Part shown: piece by piece, positions 32,029 through 42,793 of the stretch
Layout: every line of letters starts with the position of its first letter
Position numbering within the stretch: position 1 is the stretch's first letter
Assembly: GCA_002104945.1 (NCBI GenBank)
Contig: MCFH01000003.1
Location: forward strand, 806,001-870,000
DNA from: Piromyces finnis
Lineage: Eukaryota; Neocallimastigomycota; Neocallimastigomycetes; Neocallimastigales; Neocallimastigaceae
DNA: 64,000 nucleotides
Reading direction: 5' to 3'
The notes under the pieces: model-generated
The model's database searches: none
What the model was told of the DNA's origin: nothing
Seen by the model: only the letters and a program-made list of their open reading frames with translations
Position numbers and translations under genes: made by a program

Positions 32029-34617
32029 TTAGTTAATAGTCTTTTTGCTTACTAAAGTTACTGTTCTCTTTACTTTAATAGTTGACTTTTTTGATGAAGT
32101 ATTTTCTGATTCTTCTTCAAAATTATTCTTTGAAGTAGCTGCTACAGTGGTTGATTGAATTTTAGTTTTAGTAGTAGTTGGTGGTGGTAATTTGGAAGTA
32201 GTAGTAGTTGGTGGAAGCTTAGAAGTAGTAACTGATTGAGCTTTAGTGGTAGTATTTGGTGGTGGTAATTTGGAAGTAGTAGTTGGTGGAAGCTTGGAAG
32301 TAGTAGTTTTTTCATTATGTTGAGTAATAGTTTCTACTTCAACGGTGGTGGTTTGAGCTTTAGTAGTAGTTGGTGGTGGTAACTTGGAAGTAGTAGTTGG
32401 TGGAAGCTTAGAAGTAGTAACTGATTGAGCTTTAGTGGTAGTATTTGGTGGTGGTAATTTGGAAGTAGTAGTTGGTGGAAGTTTAGAAGTAGTAGTTTTT
32501 TCGTTATATTGAGTAATAGTTTCTACTTCAGTAGTGGTAGTTTGAGCTTTAGTAGTGGTATTAGTTGGTGGTAATTTAGAAGTAGTGGTTTTAACTGGTG
32601 GTAACTTGGAAGTAGTAGTTAATGGAGTTTTAGCAGTAGTTGGTGGTAACTTGGATGAAGTAGTTGGTAGAATTTTAGAAGTGATAGAATTAACAGTGAC
32701 AGTTGTTGTGGCTTTTTCGTTATGTTGGGTAATAGTTTCTACTTCAGCGGTGGTGGTTTGAGCTTTAGTGGTAGTTGGTGGTGGTAATTTGGAAGTAGTG
32801 GTTGGTGGAAGCTTGGAAGTAGTAGTTTTTTCATTATGTTGAGTAATAGTTTCTACTTCAGCGGTGGTGGTTTGAGCTTTAGTGGTAGTTGGTGGTGGTA
32901 ATTTGGAAGTAGTGGTTGGTGGAAGCTTGGAAGTAGTAGTTTTTTCATTATGTTGAGTAATAGTTTCTACTTCAGCGGTGGTAGTTGGTGGTGGTAATTT
33001 GGAAGTAGTAGTTGGTGGAAGCTTGGAAGTAGTAGTTTTTTCATTATGTTGAGTAATAGTTTCTACTTCAGTTGTAGTGGTGGTAGTTGGTGGTGGTAAT
33101 TTAGAAGTAGTAGTTGGTGGAAGCTTAGAAGTAGTAGTTTTTTCGTTATGTTGAGTAATAGTTTCTACTTCAGCAGTAGTAGTTTGAGCTTTAGTGGTAG
33201 TTGGTGGTGGTAATTTGGAAGTAGTAGTTGGTGGAAGCTTGGAAGTAGTAGTTTTTTCATTATGTTGAGTAATAGTTTCTACTTCAGCGGTGGTAGTTGG
33301 TGGTGGTAATTTGGAAGTAGTAGTTGGTGGAAGCTTGGAAGTAGTAGCTTTTTCGTTATGTTGAGTAATAGTTTCTACTTCAGCGGTGGTAGTTGGTGGT
33401 GGTAATTTGGAAGTAGTAGTTGGTGGAAGCTTGGAAGTAGTAGCTTTTTCGTTATGTTGAGTAATAGTTTCTACTTCAGCAGTAGTAGTTTGAGCTTTAG
33501 TGGTAGTTGGTGGTGGTAATTTGGAAGTAGTAGTTGGTGGAAGCTTGGAAGTAGTAGTTTTTTCATTATGTTGAGTAATAGTTTCTACTTCAGCGGTGGT
33601 AGTTGGTGGTGGTAATTTGGAAGTAGTAGTTGGTGGAAGCTTGGAAGTAGTAGCTTTTTCGTTATGTTGAGTAATAGTTTCTACTTCAGCAGTAGTAGTT
33701 TGAGCTTTAGTGGTAGTTGGTGGTGGTAATTTGGAAGTAGTAGTTGGTGGAAGCTTGGAAGTAGTAGCTTTTTCGTTATGTTGAGTAATAGTTTCTACTT
33801 CAGCAGTAGTAGTTTGAGCTTTGGTGGTAGTTGGTGGTGGTAATTTGGAAGTAGTGGTTGGTGGAAGCTTGGAAGTAGTAGCTTTTTCGTTATGTTGAGT
33901 AATAGTTTCTACTTCAGCAGTAGTTTGAGCTTTAGTGGTAGTTGGTGGTGGTAATTTGGAAGTAGTAGTTGGTGGAAGCTTGGAAGTAGTGGCTTTTTCG
34001 TTATGTTGAGTAACAGTTTCTACTTCAGTTGTAGTGGTGGTAGTTGGTGGTGGTAATTTGGAAGTAGTAGTTGGTGGAAGCTTGGAAGTAGTGGCTTTTT
34101 CGTTATGTTGAGTAACAGTTTCTACTTCAGTTGTAGTGGTGGTAGTTGGTGGTGGTAATTTGGAAGTAGTGGTTGGTGGAAGCTTGGAAGATGTAACTGA
34201 TTGAGGTTTAGTGGTGGTAGTATTTGGTGGTGGTAATTTAGAAGTAGTAGTTGGTGGTAATTTAGTAGAGGAAGTAGTAGTAGTAAATACTTCATTAAAT
34301 GGAATAGCATCTTCATTTTCAGCTTTATTATTAGTGTTTGTTGGTGCTGGTGCTAATCTAAATAATGGAGATTCTGTAGAAGTTGTTGGAGGAATTTTAC
34401 TACCAGTTTTTGGTGGTACCTTTGAAGCAACAGTTGGTGGAACCTTACTACCAGTTTTTGGTGGTACCTTTGAAGCAACAGTTGGTGGAACCTTACTACC
34501 AGTTTTTGGTGGTGCCTTTGATGATATTATTTTGGTATCATTTGAAATAGCTCTACCTACAGCGCTATTAACAATTATTAATATTATCAATAAACTAAGT
34601 AATAATTTACTATTCAT
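32029..34617 (-). CDS. Secreted mucin-like Thr/Pro tandem-repeat protein
   Basis: Single-exon ORF of 862 aa. Residues 1-21 form a signal peptide (hydrophobic core LLLSLLIILIIV). Then come short repeats (SKVPPKTG/SKVPPTVA), followed by about 16 units of some 30-39 aa built from TSKLPPTTTSKLPPP, an optional KAQTTT, and EVETITQHNEK. The C-terminus is non-repetitive and basic (STIKVKRTVTLVSKKTIN), with no membrane anchor or GPI-like hydrophobic end. Thr runs suggest dense O-mannosylation, so a wall, matrix or stalk-like role is likely, but no enzyme or binding domain is visible. Near-identical DNA repeats predict length variation between strains. The opposite-strand frames through this region are by-products of the repeat. 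Confidence 0.8.
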   Translation of the reverse strand: MNSKLLLSLLIILIIVNSAVGRAISNDTKIISSKAPPKTGSKVPPTVASKVPPKTGSKVPPTVASKVPPKTGSKIPPTTSTESPLFRLAPAPTNTNNKAENEDAIPFNEVFTTTTSSTKLPPTTTSKLPPPNTTTTKPQSVTSSKLPPTTTSKLPPPTTTTTTEVETVTQHNEKATTSKLPPTTTSKLPPPTTTTTTEVETVTQHNEKATTSKLPPTTTSKLPPPTTTKAQTTAEVETITQHNEKATTSKLPPTTTSKLPPPTTTKAQTTTAEVETITQHNEKATTSKLPPTTTSKLPPPTTTKAQTTTAEVETITQHNEKATTSKLPPTTTSKLPPPTTTAEVETITQHNEKTTTSKLPPTTTSKLPPPTTTKAQTTTAEVETITQHNEKATTSKLPPTTTSKLPPPTTTAEVETITQHNEKATTSKLPPTTTSKLPPPTTTAEVETITQHNEKTTTSKLPPTTTSKLPPPTTTKAQTTTAEVETITQHNEKTTTSKLPPTTTSKLPPPTTTTTTEVETITQHNEKTTTSKLPPTTTSKLPPPTTTAEVETITQHNEKTTTSKLPPTTTSKLPPPTTTKAQTTTAEVETITQHNEKTTTSKLPPTTTSKLPPPTTTKAQTTTAEVETITQHNEKATTTVTVNSITSKILPTTSSKLPPTTAKTPLTTTSKLPPVKTTTSKLPPTNTTTKAQTTTTEVETITQYNEKTTTSKLPPTTTSKLPPPNTTTKAQSVTTSKLPPTTTSKLPPPTTTKAQTTTVEVETITQHNEKTTTSKLPPTTTSKLPPPNTTTKAQSVTTSKLPPTTTTSKLPPPTTTKTKIQSTTVAATSKNNFEEESENTSSKKSTIKVKRTVTLVSKKTIN

Positions 34618-36579
34618 TTTTAACTTTTTTTTTTTTAAAAATAAAATTGTTTTTGGTATTTTGAAGCCTTTTAGAGTTTATTTTTTTAAACTATTTGATA
34701 ATGTATGTATCTTTTTTTATTGTTGTTGTTGTTGTTGTTCCTAGTTCTATAGTTTTTCTTTCAATGTTCTTTATAATAATAATAATAAATTCATATACTT
34801 TTTCTTTAATAAAAATATACGAATAACTTTTATTATTAATTATTTTTAAAGGTTTCTTTTTTTTTTTTTGGCTTTTAATTTTTTTTTTTTTAGGAAATCA
34901 AAAAAGAATTTTTTGGGAGGTTCTTTCCTTAAATATTTATATTTTTTTTTTTTTATTTATTTTTTTACAGAAAATTTTTTGATTGCAGGTTTACTTTTCT
35001 TTCAGTGACGATCCCTTCAGAAATTCAGGCAAAAAAAAAACGTTTTTTGTTTATTTATTTATTATTTTATTTATTCATTTACTTTTATTAATAAATAAAC
35101 GTGTATTTAATTTAATATAAATAATATATAATAAATAAATTATTGATTTAAAAAATATATTGTTAATATATATAATAATTATATTATGTTTTAACATTTA
35201 ATAAAAATTATCATTATATTAAATTAATTAATATAAAAATATAAATAGAAAATTGTCTAGAAAAAAAATCATTTATTTATTTAATTATATAATTGTTTAT
35301 TTATTTATATTTATATAATTAAGATATATAATTGTTCATTTTTTATTTATTATATAATTATTAGGTAGTATATTTATTGATTATTATACTTATAATATTT
35401 ATATTTACTATACCTACATTATTCTAAATTTATCTATTTATTTATTTATTTATTTATTCTATAGTTTTTCTATCGTCTTTTTCTATCTATTTATTCAATA
35501 CTTGATAATTTATTTAATTTTATAGAAATTCATTCATTGATTTTTATTAATTTTAATGTTTTTTTTCTTTTTTTTTTATGAAAATGAAAATCATTTTTTA
35601 ATTTAAAATTTAATTTATTTTAATGGATTGTTTTTATTTAATAATTAAAGTTACACGAATTTCAATAAATAAATTAAATTTATTTCATCCATTAATTATT
35701 AATATATTAATAATATGTTAATCAATTCAATTGGATTATATTCAATGCATGAAACATTTTTTATTATTCTTTCTTTTTTTTTTTTGAAAGAAAAGTTGGA
35801 ATAGGGAAAGGGATGAAGAAAAAAAGAGTCTTTCCTAACAAAAAAAAACTAGACTTTTAGTATATATTAAAATGAAAAAAAGGAAATAATAAAAAGGTTT
35901 TTATGTCTTTCTTCTTTAGAAAAGAATTATTGCTTTAAAATTGAAAAGTATAAAAAAAAAGGAACATTTTGATAGAGAAATAAAATGATCCATTAGATCT
36001 GCATCTCTAAATAAATGAATTATTCAAATTTTTTTTTACTATTAAATCTAATTTAACAAAAAAAAACTTTAATTTTATTCTTTCATACCATCTCATCACC
36101 TACTAATAAATAAATATGTAGGTAATGAGATGGTATGAAAAAAAAAAGGCTTCATTCTCTTTTTTTTTTTCTTACAAACAGTAACACTTTAAAAAAAAAA
36201 TCTCATAAATTTATCCCGCCGTTCTTTCATCGTCATGATAATATTATCACTTTTGATACAAATTCATTTGGGATGGTTACGCCAAAATATTTTTAGGATT
36301 GTAAAAAGTGGATCAGAAATAATTGTTTTTATAAATATAAAAATAGAAAGATTAGGATAATAATGAAATAGAATGAATGGTAATTAAAGAGTAGGAAATG
36401 TTATGAATTGTTATAAAATAGAATAATAATAAGTTTATAAAAGTAGAAAAGTGCTTATATATATAAAATAAAATTTAATAATATTAATAGTATTATTAAA
36501 TATTACTAGTATTAAATAGTATTAATTATTATTATAATTATTAATTATTGTATTATGAAATATTCATATTGAATAATAT

Positions 36580-36626
<47 letters not shown>

Positions 36627-38867
36627 ATCACTATATCTTATTATTGATCTTTTTTATTATTTCATTTTTTTTTAATTAAATCATTATTACTCATTTTCAA
36701 TAGATTAAATTATATATTAGTTTTTATGGCGATAATTAAATAAATAAATTAAAATTATATTTACAATATAATTTATAATATATTTAAATCAATTGATGTT
36801 TATGGCAATAATTAAATTATCAATTTCATTTTCCATCCATCGACAATTTTTATCTTTTTCCTTTTCAAACTTGCATTGTTCAAATTGTGCAATGTTACAC
36901 GAATTTGAAAATGAATTTATCATAGATGTCACAAAACCTTAATTATTATAATTTAAATTAAATTTTCTTTTTTTTTACAAATTTCTTTTTACAGAAAAAA
37001 AGAACAAAAAAAAGCAATGCTGTTGTTGATAGTTAAAATAGTCAATAAATGAATCAATAATAAACTAAATAAATAACTATTATAAATAAATAAATAAAAA
37101 GTAAAAGGAAGAGAGGTGATGGAAGGAGTGAGATATAAAGTAGTGAATAAAAGTAAAGGAAGGTATAATAGAGTAAATAAATACATTATCATCATGACAA
37201 TATTATTGTATTATTATTGTTAAAGAAGAAGAAAAGTATTTGGTTTTACATCATTTTTACTGTCTATTATATTTTATATCAAAAAAAAAAAAAAAAGATG
37301 ATTGCTATTTATTTAAATAATTATTAGTTTATTCAATAATTTATATTAGTTATTTATTTAGTTTATTCATTTATTTATATTTCATTCTATTTATTTATAT
37401 CATTCATTTATTTTTATTAAAGATTGATCTAGTTTAATATAAATTTATTCATTGATTTCTATGTTACACACATCAAAAAATTTTTCGGGGTGGATAAAAC
37501 ATCTTTAATATAAATGTTTATTTTCTTAAAACATGAAAAGAAATCCCTGAAAAGAAAAAGTAATTTTCTATAATCAAAAAAAAAAAAAAAGATTATCATA
37601 ATTGGACTAAATAATACTAAATAATGAAAAGAAAACTAGCCTAAAATTAAAATTATCATTCAAGTTTTTTTCTTTTAATTATAATGAAATATTATCCTTT
37701 TAATACAACTCAAATATACTTTTTTTCTTTTTAAAAAAAGATGTTGATCCCTTTCTCATATTTTCAAAAAAAAAAAAAAAAATGTCAATGAAAAAGTTTT
37801 TTGCCTTTATTTTAATATAGATACATGACAGATTATACTGTAATATATATATAAAAAAAAGTATTTTATTAGTTTGATTTTTTATCTATACATTCACCAT
37901 ATATAATAATATATATAAATAATATTGGAATCATCCAAAAAAAAATGTCACCTAAGGATTAAAAAAATAGGAGAATAGATCAAACTTTTATATTACAATA
38001 CATTACATTATTTATGATGTATACAAAATGTAGGAGAATAAAAATTATTAAAAGGATTTAGGATGATTAAAAGGATAGAAAAGAAAACTAAATTGATATA
38101 AATATAAAAAGAAAATAGATTTAAATAGATGTAAAAATAAAATATAAATTAATAGTTAAATAGAAGTATAAAATGGTATTGTTATTAATACACAGTTGTA
38201 AATACTCTATCTATCTATAGAATAGAATTAGAATTTTATTTGAAAAGGGTTAAATTGAAATTAGATAAAAGAAAAAAAAATTTTCTTTTTTTTTAACAAC
38301 TACTTTTACTTTGGTTGGTGGATAGAATGGAAATAAAAATAAAAAAAAAAAGGCTTTCTAATCCTAAAACAATTAAAGTTTATTATAATATCATGAAAGT
38401 TTTTTTTTTAAATTGTTTCATATTTTGATTGACGGTAAAAATCTTCAAAAAAAAAAAGAGAGCCGTAACATAAAAATAATTTTTTGATAATAATAAACTT
38501 TTTTTTTGTGTGTAAAATGTATCAAGTTTGTTTTACGATACAAAAAACAAAATAGGATTTAAATAATAAAAAATTAAAATTATTCATCTTTATATTATTA
38601 ATGTAGTTATAAAAAAAGATGATAAACTAATCCTATTGAAATGGTTTAAAATTTATATATATTATGAAGCTACTTTTTATTTTATTAATAAAATTAAAAT
38701 GATTAAAGTTATAATGAGAATTATTTTTTTTATATATGCAGGTGTGTATATCTATCAATTTATAAATAAAAAAAATATCCATTTTTTGGAATTTATGTTT
38801 TATTTTCTACTTTTCTATCCATATTATCATATAATAAGGATGAAAATAATAAACTTTTTATTTCATT
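34618..38867. other. AT-rich intergenic region
   Basis: About 4.2 kb between a minus-strand gene start and a minus-strand gene end. It holds poly(A)/(T) tracts, an ATT array near 36585-36623, one strong inverted repeat (36081-36140) and a 46-codon frame at 36802-36942. No convincing gene. Confidence 0.5.
36081..36140. repeat. 23-bp inverted repeat with 14-nt loop
   Basis: Left arm 36081-36103 (TTTCATACCATCTCATCACC...) and right arm 36118-36140 are reverse complements with one mismatch. The arms are richer in G+C than the surroundings, so chance pairing of A/T runs does not explain them. It could be an RNA hairpin or terminal-repeat remnant. Confidence 0.75.
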
Positions 38868-39164
38868 TTATTCTTTATCTTCTTTTTTTTCGGTATCATC
38901 ACCACCATCATCATCATCATAGATAGATGGGGGTGGTGTATAATGAGATGTTTTAACAACATAGGTGGTTGAGGTTAATTCATAATAAGTACCAGCTAAT
39001 TTTTATATATATATGTGTGTGTGTAAAATTATAAATATTAAGAATTAATAATATTTTATAATAATCACAATACTATTTATTATAATAGAGTATTGTATGG
39101 TGATATTATGTAATGGGATTTTATATTCTTATTATTATGGTTTCTAAATAGAAATGATAATCAT

Positions 39165-39200
<36 letters not shown>

Positions 39201-39790
39201 TACTTATTGGAATTTCACCTTCTGGAGTTACATTATCAAAATAATATTCAACACCTTTATCATCTTCATCTTCATCTTCATTTACATTAACATTTTCAAT
39301 TTCTTTACCATAGCCAAAACGAGTATAAATTAAATTTGGATCTTCTAAATAACTATTAATTCTTTCTTCTTCTTCTTCAGTTTCATTAATCTCTTCAGCA
39401 TCAACATCTAAAATTTCTTTTTCTTTATAATCTTCTTCATTAAATATAATCTTTGGCTTATAACTATCATATTTAAAAGGAAAATATAAATAGTTCATTA
39501 GGAGGATAAAAAAAAATTAAGAATTGTTTATTTTAAATAAAAATATTGTTCCTTACAAAGAATGAGTTTGAATCCAGCGATCTAACGAAACAGAACTTCT
39601 TCCGGCATTTTCTGGATAAACATAGTAATACTTTTTTTCACGAGAAAATGGATTGGCTTTATATAAAACAATAGTTGGATATCCTTTATATATATTTAAG
39701 TATTTATTATTTTGAAGATAAAAAATATGAATTCAAAATAAAAAAAGGTTTTTTTTTAATAAATACTTTTTTTTTTTTTTTCATTATTAC

Positions 39791-39832
<42 letters not shown>

Positions 39833-39846
39833 CATCATCATCATCA

Positions 39847-39877
<31 letters not shown>

Positions 39878-39953
39878 CATCATCATCATCATCATCATCA
39901 TCATTATTATTATTATTATTATTATGTTTATTATTATTATTATTATTATTATG

Positions 39954-40000
<47 letters not shown>

Positions 40001-42077
40001 GTTTATTATTATTATTATTATTATTATGTTTATTATTATTATTATTATTATTATATTCATGGATAGTTTAACCTCTTTTTATTTATATATATAGTTTACC
40101 TTCTAAATTTCTCCATAAAGACATTTTTGGAATTTTTTGATCTTCAGCTTCATACTTTACAATACTAAATTTTGTACGATAATTAGCATACTTTTTACCC
40201 AATTTTTCTAGGGTTTTTAAAAGCTAATAATATGACATCCATTTATAATATACAAAAATTTAAATAGAGTAATAGGAATAGTGATTATAATTATAAAATA
40301 TTATGGATATAAATAATGGAAATTATAATTAAAAAAAAATGTATATATATATATAAGGGGTTACCTCCTGTGAAAATGGACAATCTATTTTATAGTAAAC
40401 GACCAAAGAATCACGAGTAGGATTTAAAGCATGAGGATAATATAATCTTGGTACTGATTTCACCACATAATTTTCATAATCCCACATACTTTCAAATTCT
40501 TGAATGATTATTCTTGGGGTTAAGACACCTTTATAGTATTGAGCAATAAAGAATTCTACAGCAATTTGATCTATGGCATCCTCTGGTTCTAAAATTTCTT
40601 GAATGGAATACATCGTTTGGAACTCTGGCGCAAAGAGTAATACATTATGATCACGTGGTTCATCCAAGGTATCTATATCAAAGTTAGCGTCATTAGAGGT
40701 GAAAAGGACAAAGTCATCTTGGTAGCGTTCACCGATTTTTCCTAGAAATTGATGTACGTCTTCTTTTGTTTTCTTTTCATCCTTATTAAGGTAGATAAGG
40801 AATGGTATATTCCATTTCTTATAAATATCTTTTTTGTTGGGTTGGTAGTCTGAAACAACTGGTAATTCTTGATCAAGAATGAAATTACGGAAACGTTCTG
40901 TATCGTCAAGGTCACTTGGAGGGTATTCATAGCATCTATGATGAACACAATAGACAACATCATTTTTAAACATGGTAATACCGGTGAGTTGTTTCACCAC
41001 ATCACGACAATGTTTGTCTTGAATGGTGAAAAACTTTAATTCATCTCCATTAAAATAATTTTGACCAGAAAAATTAGAAGTATCAGTGAGGACATTAGAG
41101 GCATTTCTATATCTTATATAGTCGTCATGATCATGAGATTCAAAACATCCCATCATAATTCTTTTGTTTTCCCTAAAGAAATTTTTCATTTCCGAACTTT
41201 GCGAAAAAATAACATTTTCATCCATCACAAGTTCAATTTCAACCACCTCAACTTCTTCATCATCACCATCACCATGGTCGTTGTTCATGGAAGATCCTCC
41301 TTTTACGGATTCTTCCTCTCCTTCTTCACCACTTCCTGGAGTTTCTACTCCTTTTTCATTTTCATTGTCATGGTCACCACTCTTGTCACTTTCTTCTGTT
41401 TCAATTTCTTCCATCATTTGGACCTTATTTTGAGTTTCAATATCTTGTTCTTGGTCATCATTATCGTCTTTTACGATTTCTTCTTTATCAGCTTCTTGTT
41501 TTTCCTGATCATCAGTTTCATCTTTTACGATTTCTTCTTTTTCAGTTTCTTGTTGTTCTTGATTTGCTTTACTTTCTCCTTGTTCCTGAATTTTTTCTAT
41601 TTTTTCTTGTATATCAACTTCTTCTGCGATGACTGGTGGTTGTTCCTCTACCACTTTATCATTTTCTTCTTCTTCCTTTATTCTATACATTTCATTTTCA
41701 TATGGATGATGTATGAAATCGCCCATGTGAACTGTAATAAAATGACCTAAAAATCCATCATCAGTTACTTCTACTTCTTCCTCCTCTTCATTACTATCTA
41801 TACTATCAATTGTAATTTCTGCTATTTCATTTTTATTTTCATCATTTTCTAATTCTGCTGGAATGTCATCATCAAAATTGCCATCTGGTTGAAAAGTTGA
41901 TTCTTCATCGGATAAAACATCTGTTTCTTCTTCTCTTTTTATTACTTTTGAACTTATTATATTACCATCGCTATCTATCTTATATTTTATAATTTCTTCA
42001 GGTTTATCGGCATAACCATAAGTAAACAATAATGTGACTATTAATAAAATAAATAATATAAATGATAACTGTTTCAT
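38868..42077 (-). CDS. Secretory-pathway thioredoxin-fold (PDI-like) protein with a CPFS site
   Basis: Five exons: 42077-40365, 40223-40100, 39683-39557, 39463-39204, 38995-38868; phases fit and give 783 aa. Signal peptide about 1-23, then roughly 260 very acidic, Glu/Gln-rich residues including a QEKQEADKEEIVKDD type repeat. Next come one or two degenerate thioredoxin-like domains (about 280-545), then a clearer thioredoxin domain: DSLVVYYKIDCPFSQE, LLKTLEKLGKKYANY and the cis-Pro segment GYPTIVLYK. The CxxS site has a single cysteine, as in some PDI relatives that form mixed disulfides rather than oxidise substrates. An acidic tail ends DDTEKKEDKE, without a KDEL-type signal. Inferred role: redox-linked folding or quality control of secreted proteins. 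Confidence 0.75.
39171..39198 (-). repeat. Poly(A)/(T) run in the last intron of the PDI-like gene
   Basis: An uninterrupted A-run on the plus strand lies just past the exon 4 donor (39203-39202), so it is intronic. It extends the translated frame artificially if read through. Confidence 0.8.
39782..40052. repeat. ATT/ATC trinucleotide array in intron 2 of the PDI-like gene
   Basis: About 270 bp of ATT with ATC blocks and periodic ATGTTT interruptions, wholly within the intron between 40100 and 39683. Frames called through it encode only Ile or Asn/Met runs and are not genes. Confidence 0.9.
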
Positions 42078-42760
42078 TTTTTTTTTCGTTATATGTGTAA
42101 ATGAATTTTAAAGAATTGCTTTATTTTTTTTTTTTTTTCGGATTTCTATTTTATTTTATTTTATATTATTTTTATATATTTGTCTATTATTAAATTACAA
42201 ATGTTTAAAAAATTCTAAATATGATTTACAGGACAATGGATATATAGATATTAAAAAAAAAAAAAGTTAGAAGCATGTTAATTCAACCCATTATTTGAAA
42301 TTTAGATTGGAAATTCATTCATGAAAAATAGATTTCTAATTTATATATAATGAATTTCTACTATTATACTTTCTATATATATATATTAAATTTTATCGCT
42401 ATTTTTATATAAATCGATATTAATATTATAAATATATATACCTTGTCTATATATAATACTTGTTCTTTTTTACAAAAAAAGATTTCATTTATTTTTGTTT
42501 TAGTTATAATTTTGTATATTTTAATAAAATAGTTTTTTTTTAAGTATTTATTGTTTATTTTATTAATAATTATGTTGTTATTGTATTTATTTTACTTTTA
42601 TATTCAATAGGGAAAAAATAGAATTTATGTAAAAAGATGTATTACACCTTTTTAAATAATAACTTTTTTAGATATATTGAATTTAATACTTTCAAAATAT
42701 TTCGGTATGAATAAATAAATAATTCTTTATATTTTAAATTTAAATATTGAATCTTTCAAA

Positions 42761-42793
<33 letters not shown>

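Noticed and set aside
32555-34744. Plus-strand Val/Gly-rich ORFs opposite the mucin-like gene
   Set aside because: They are the reverse reading of the Thr/Pro repeat DNA; the minus frame has a signal peptide and one uninterrupted 862-codon ORF.
36989-37195. Hydrophobic 68-codon minus-strand ORF
   Set aside because: Leu/Thr/Tyr-rich low complexity from AT-rich DNA, no splice partners or recognisable family.
39675-40094. Ile-rich and Asn/Met-rich ORFs on both strands
   Set aside because: Pure trinucleotide microsatellite inside an intron of the PDI-like gene.
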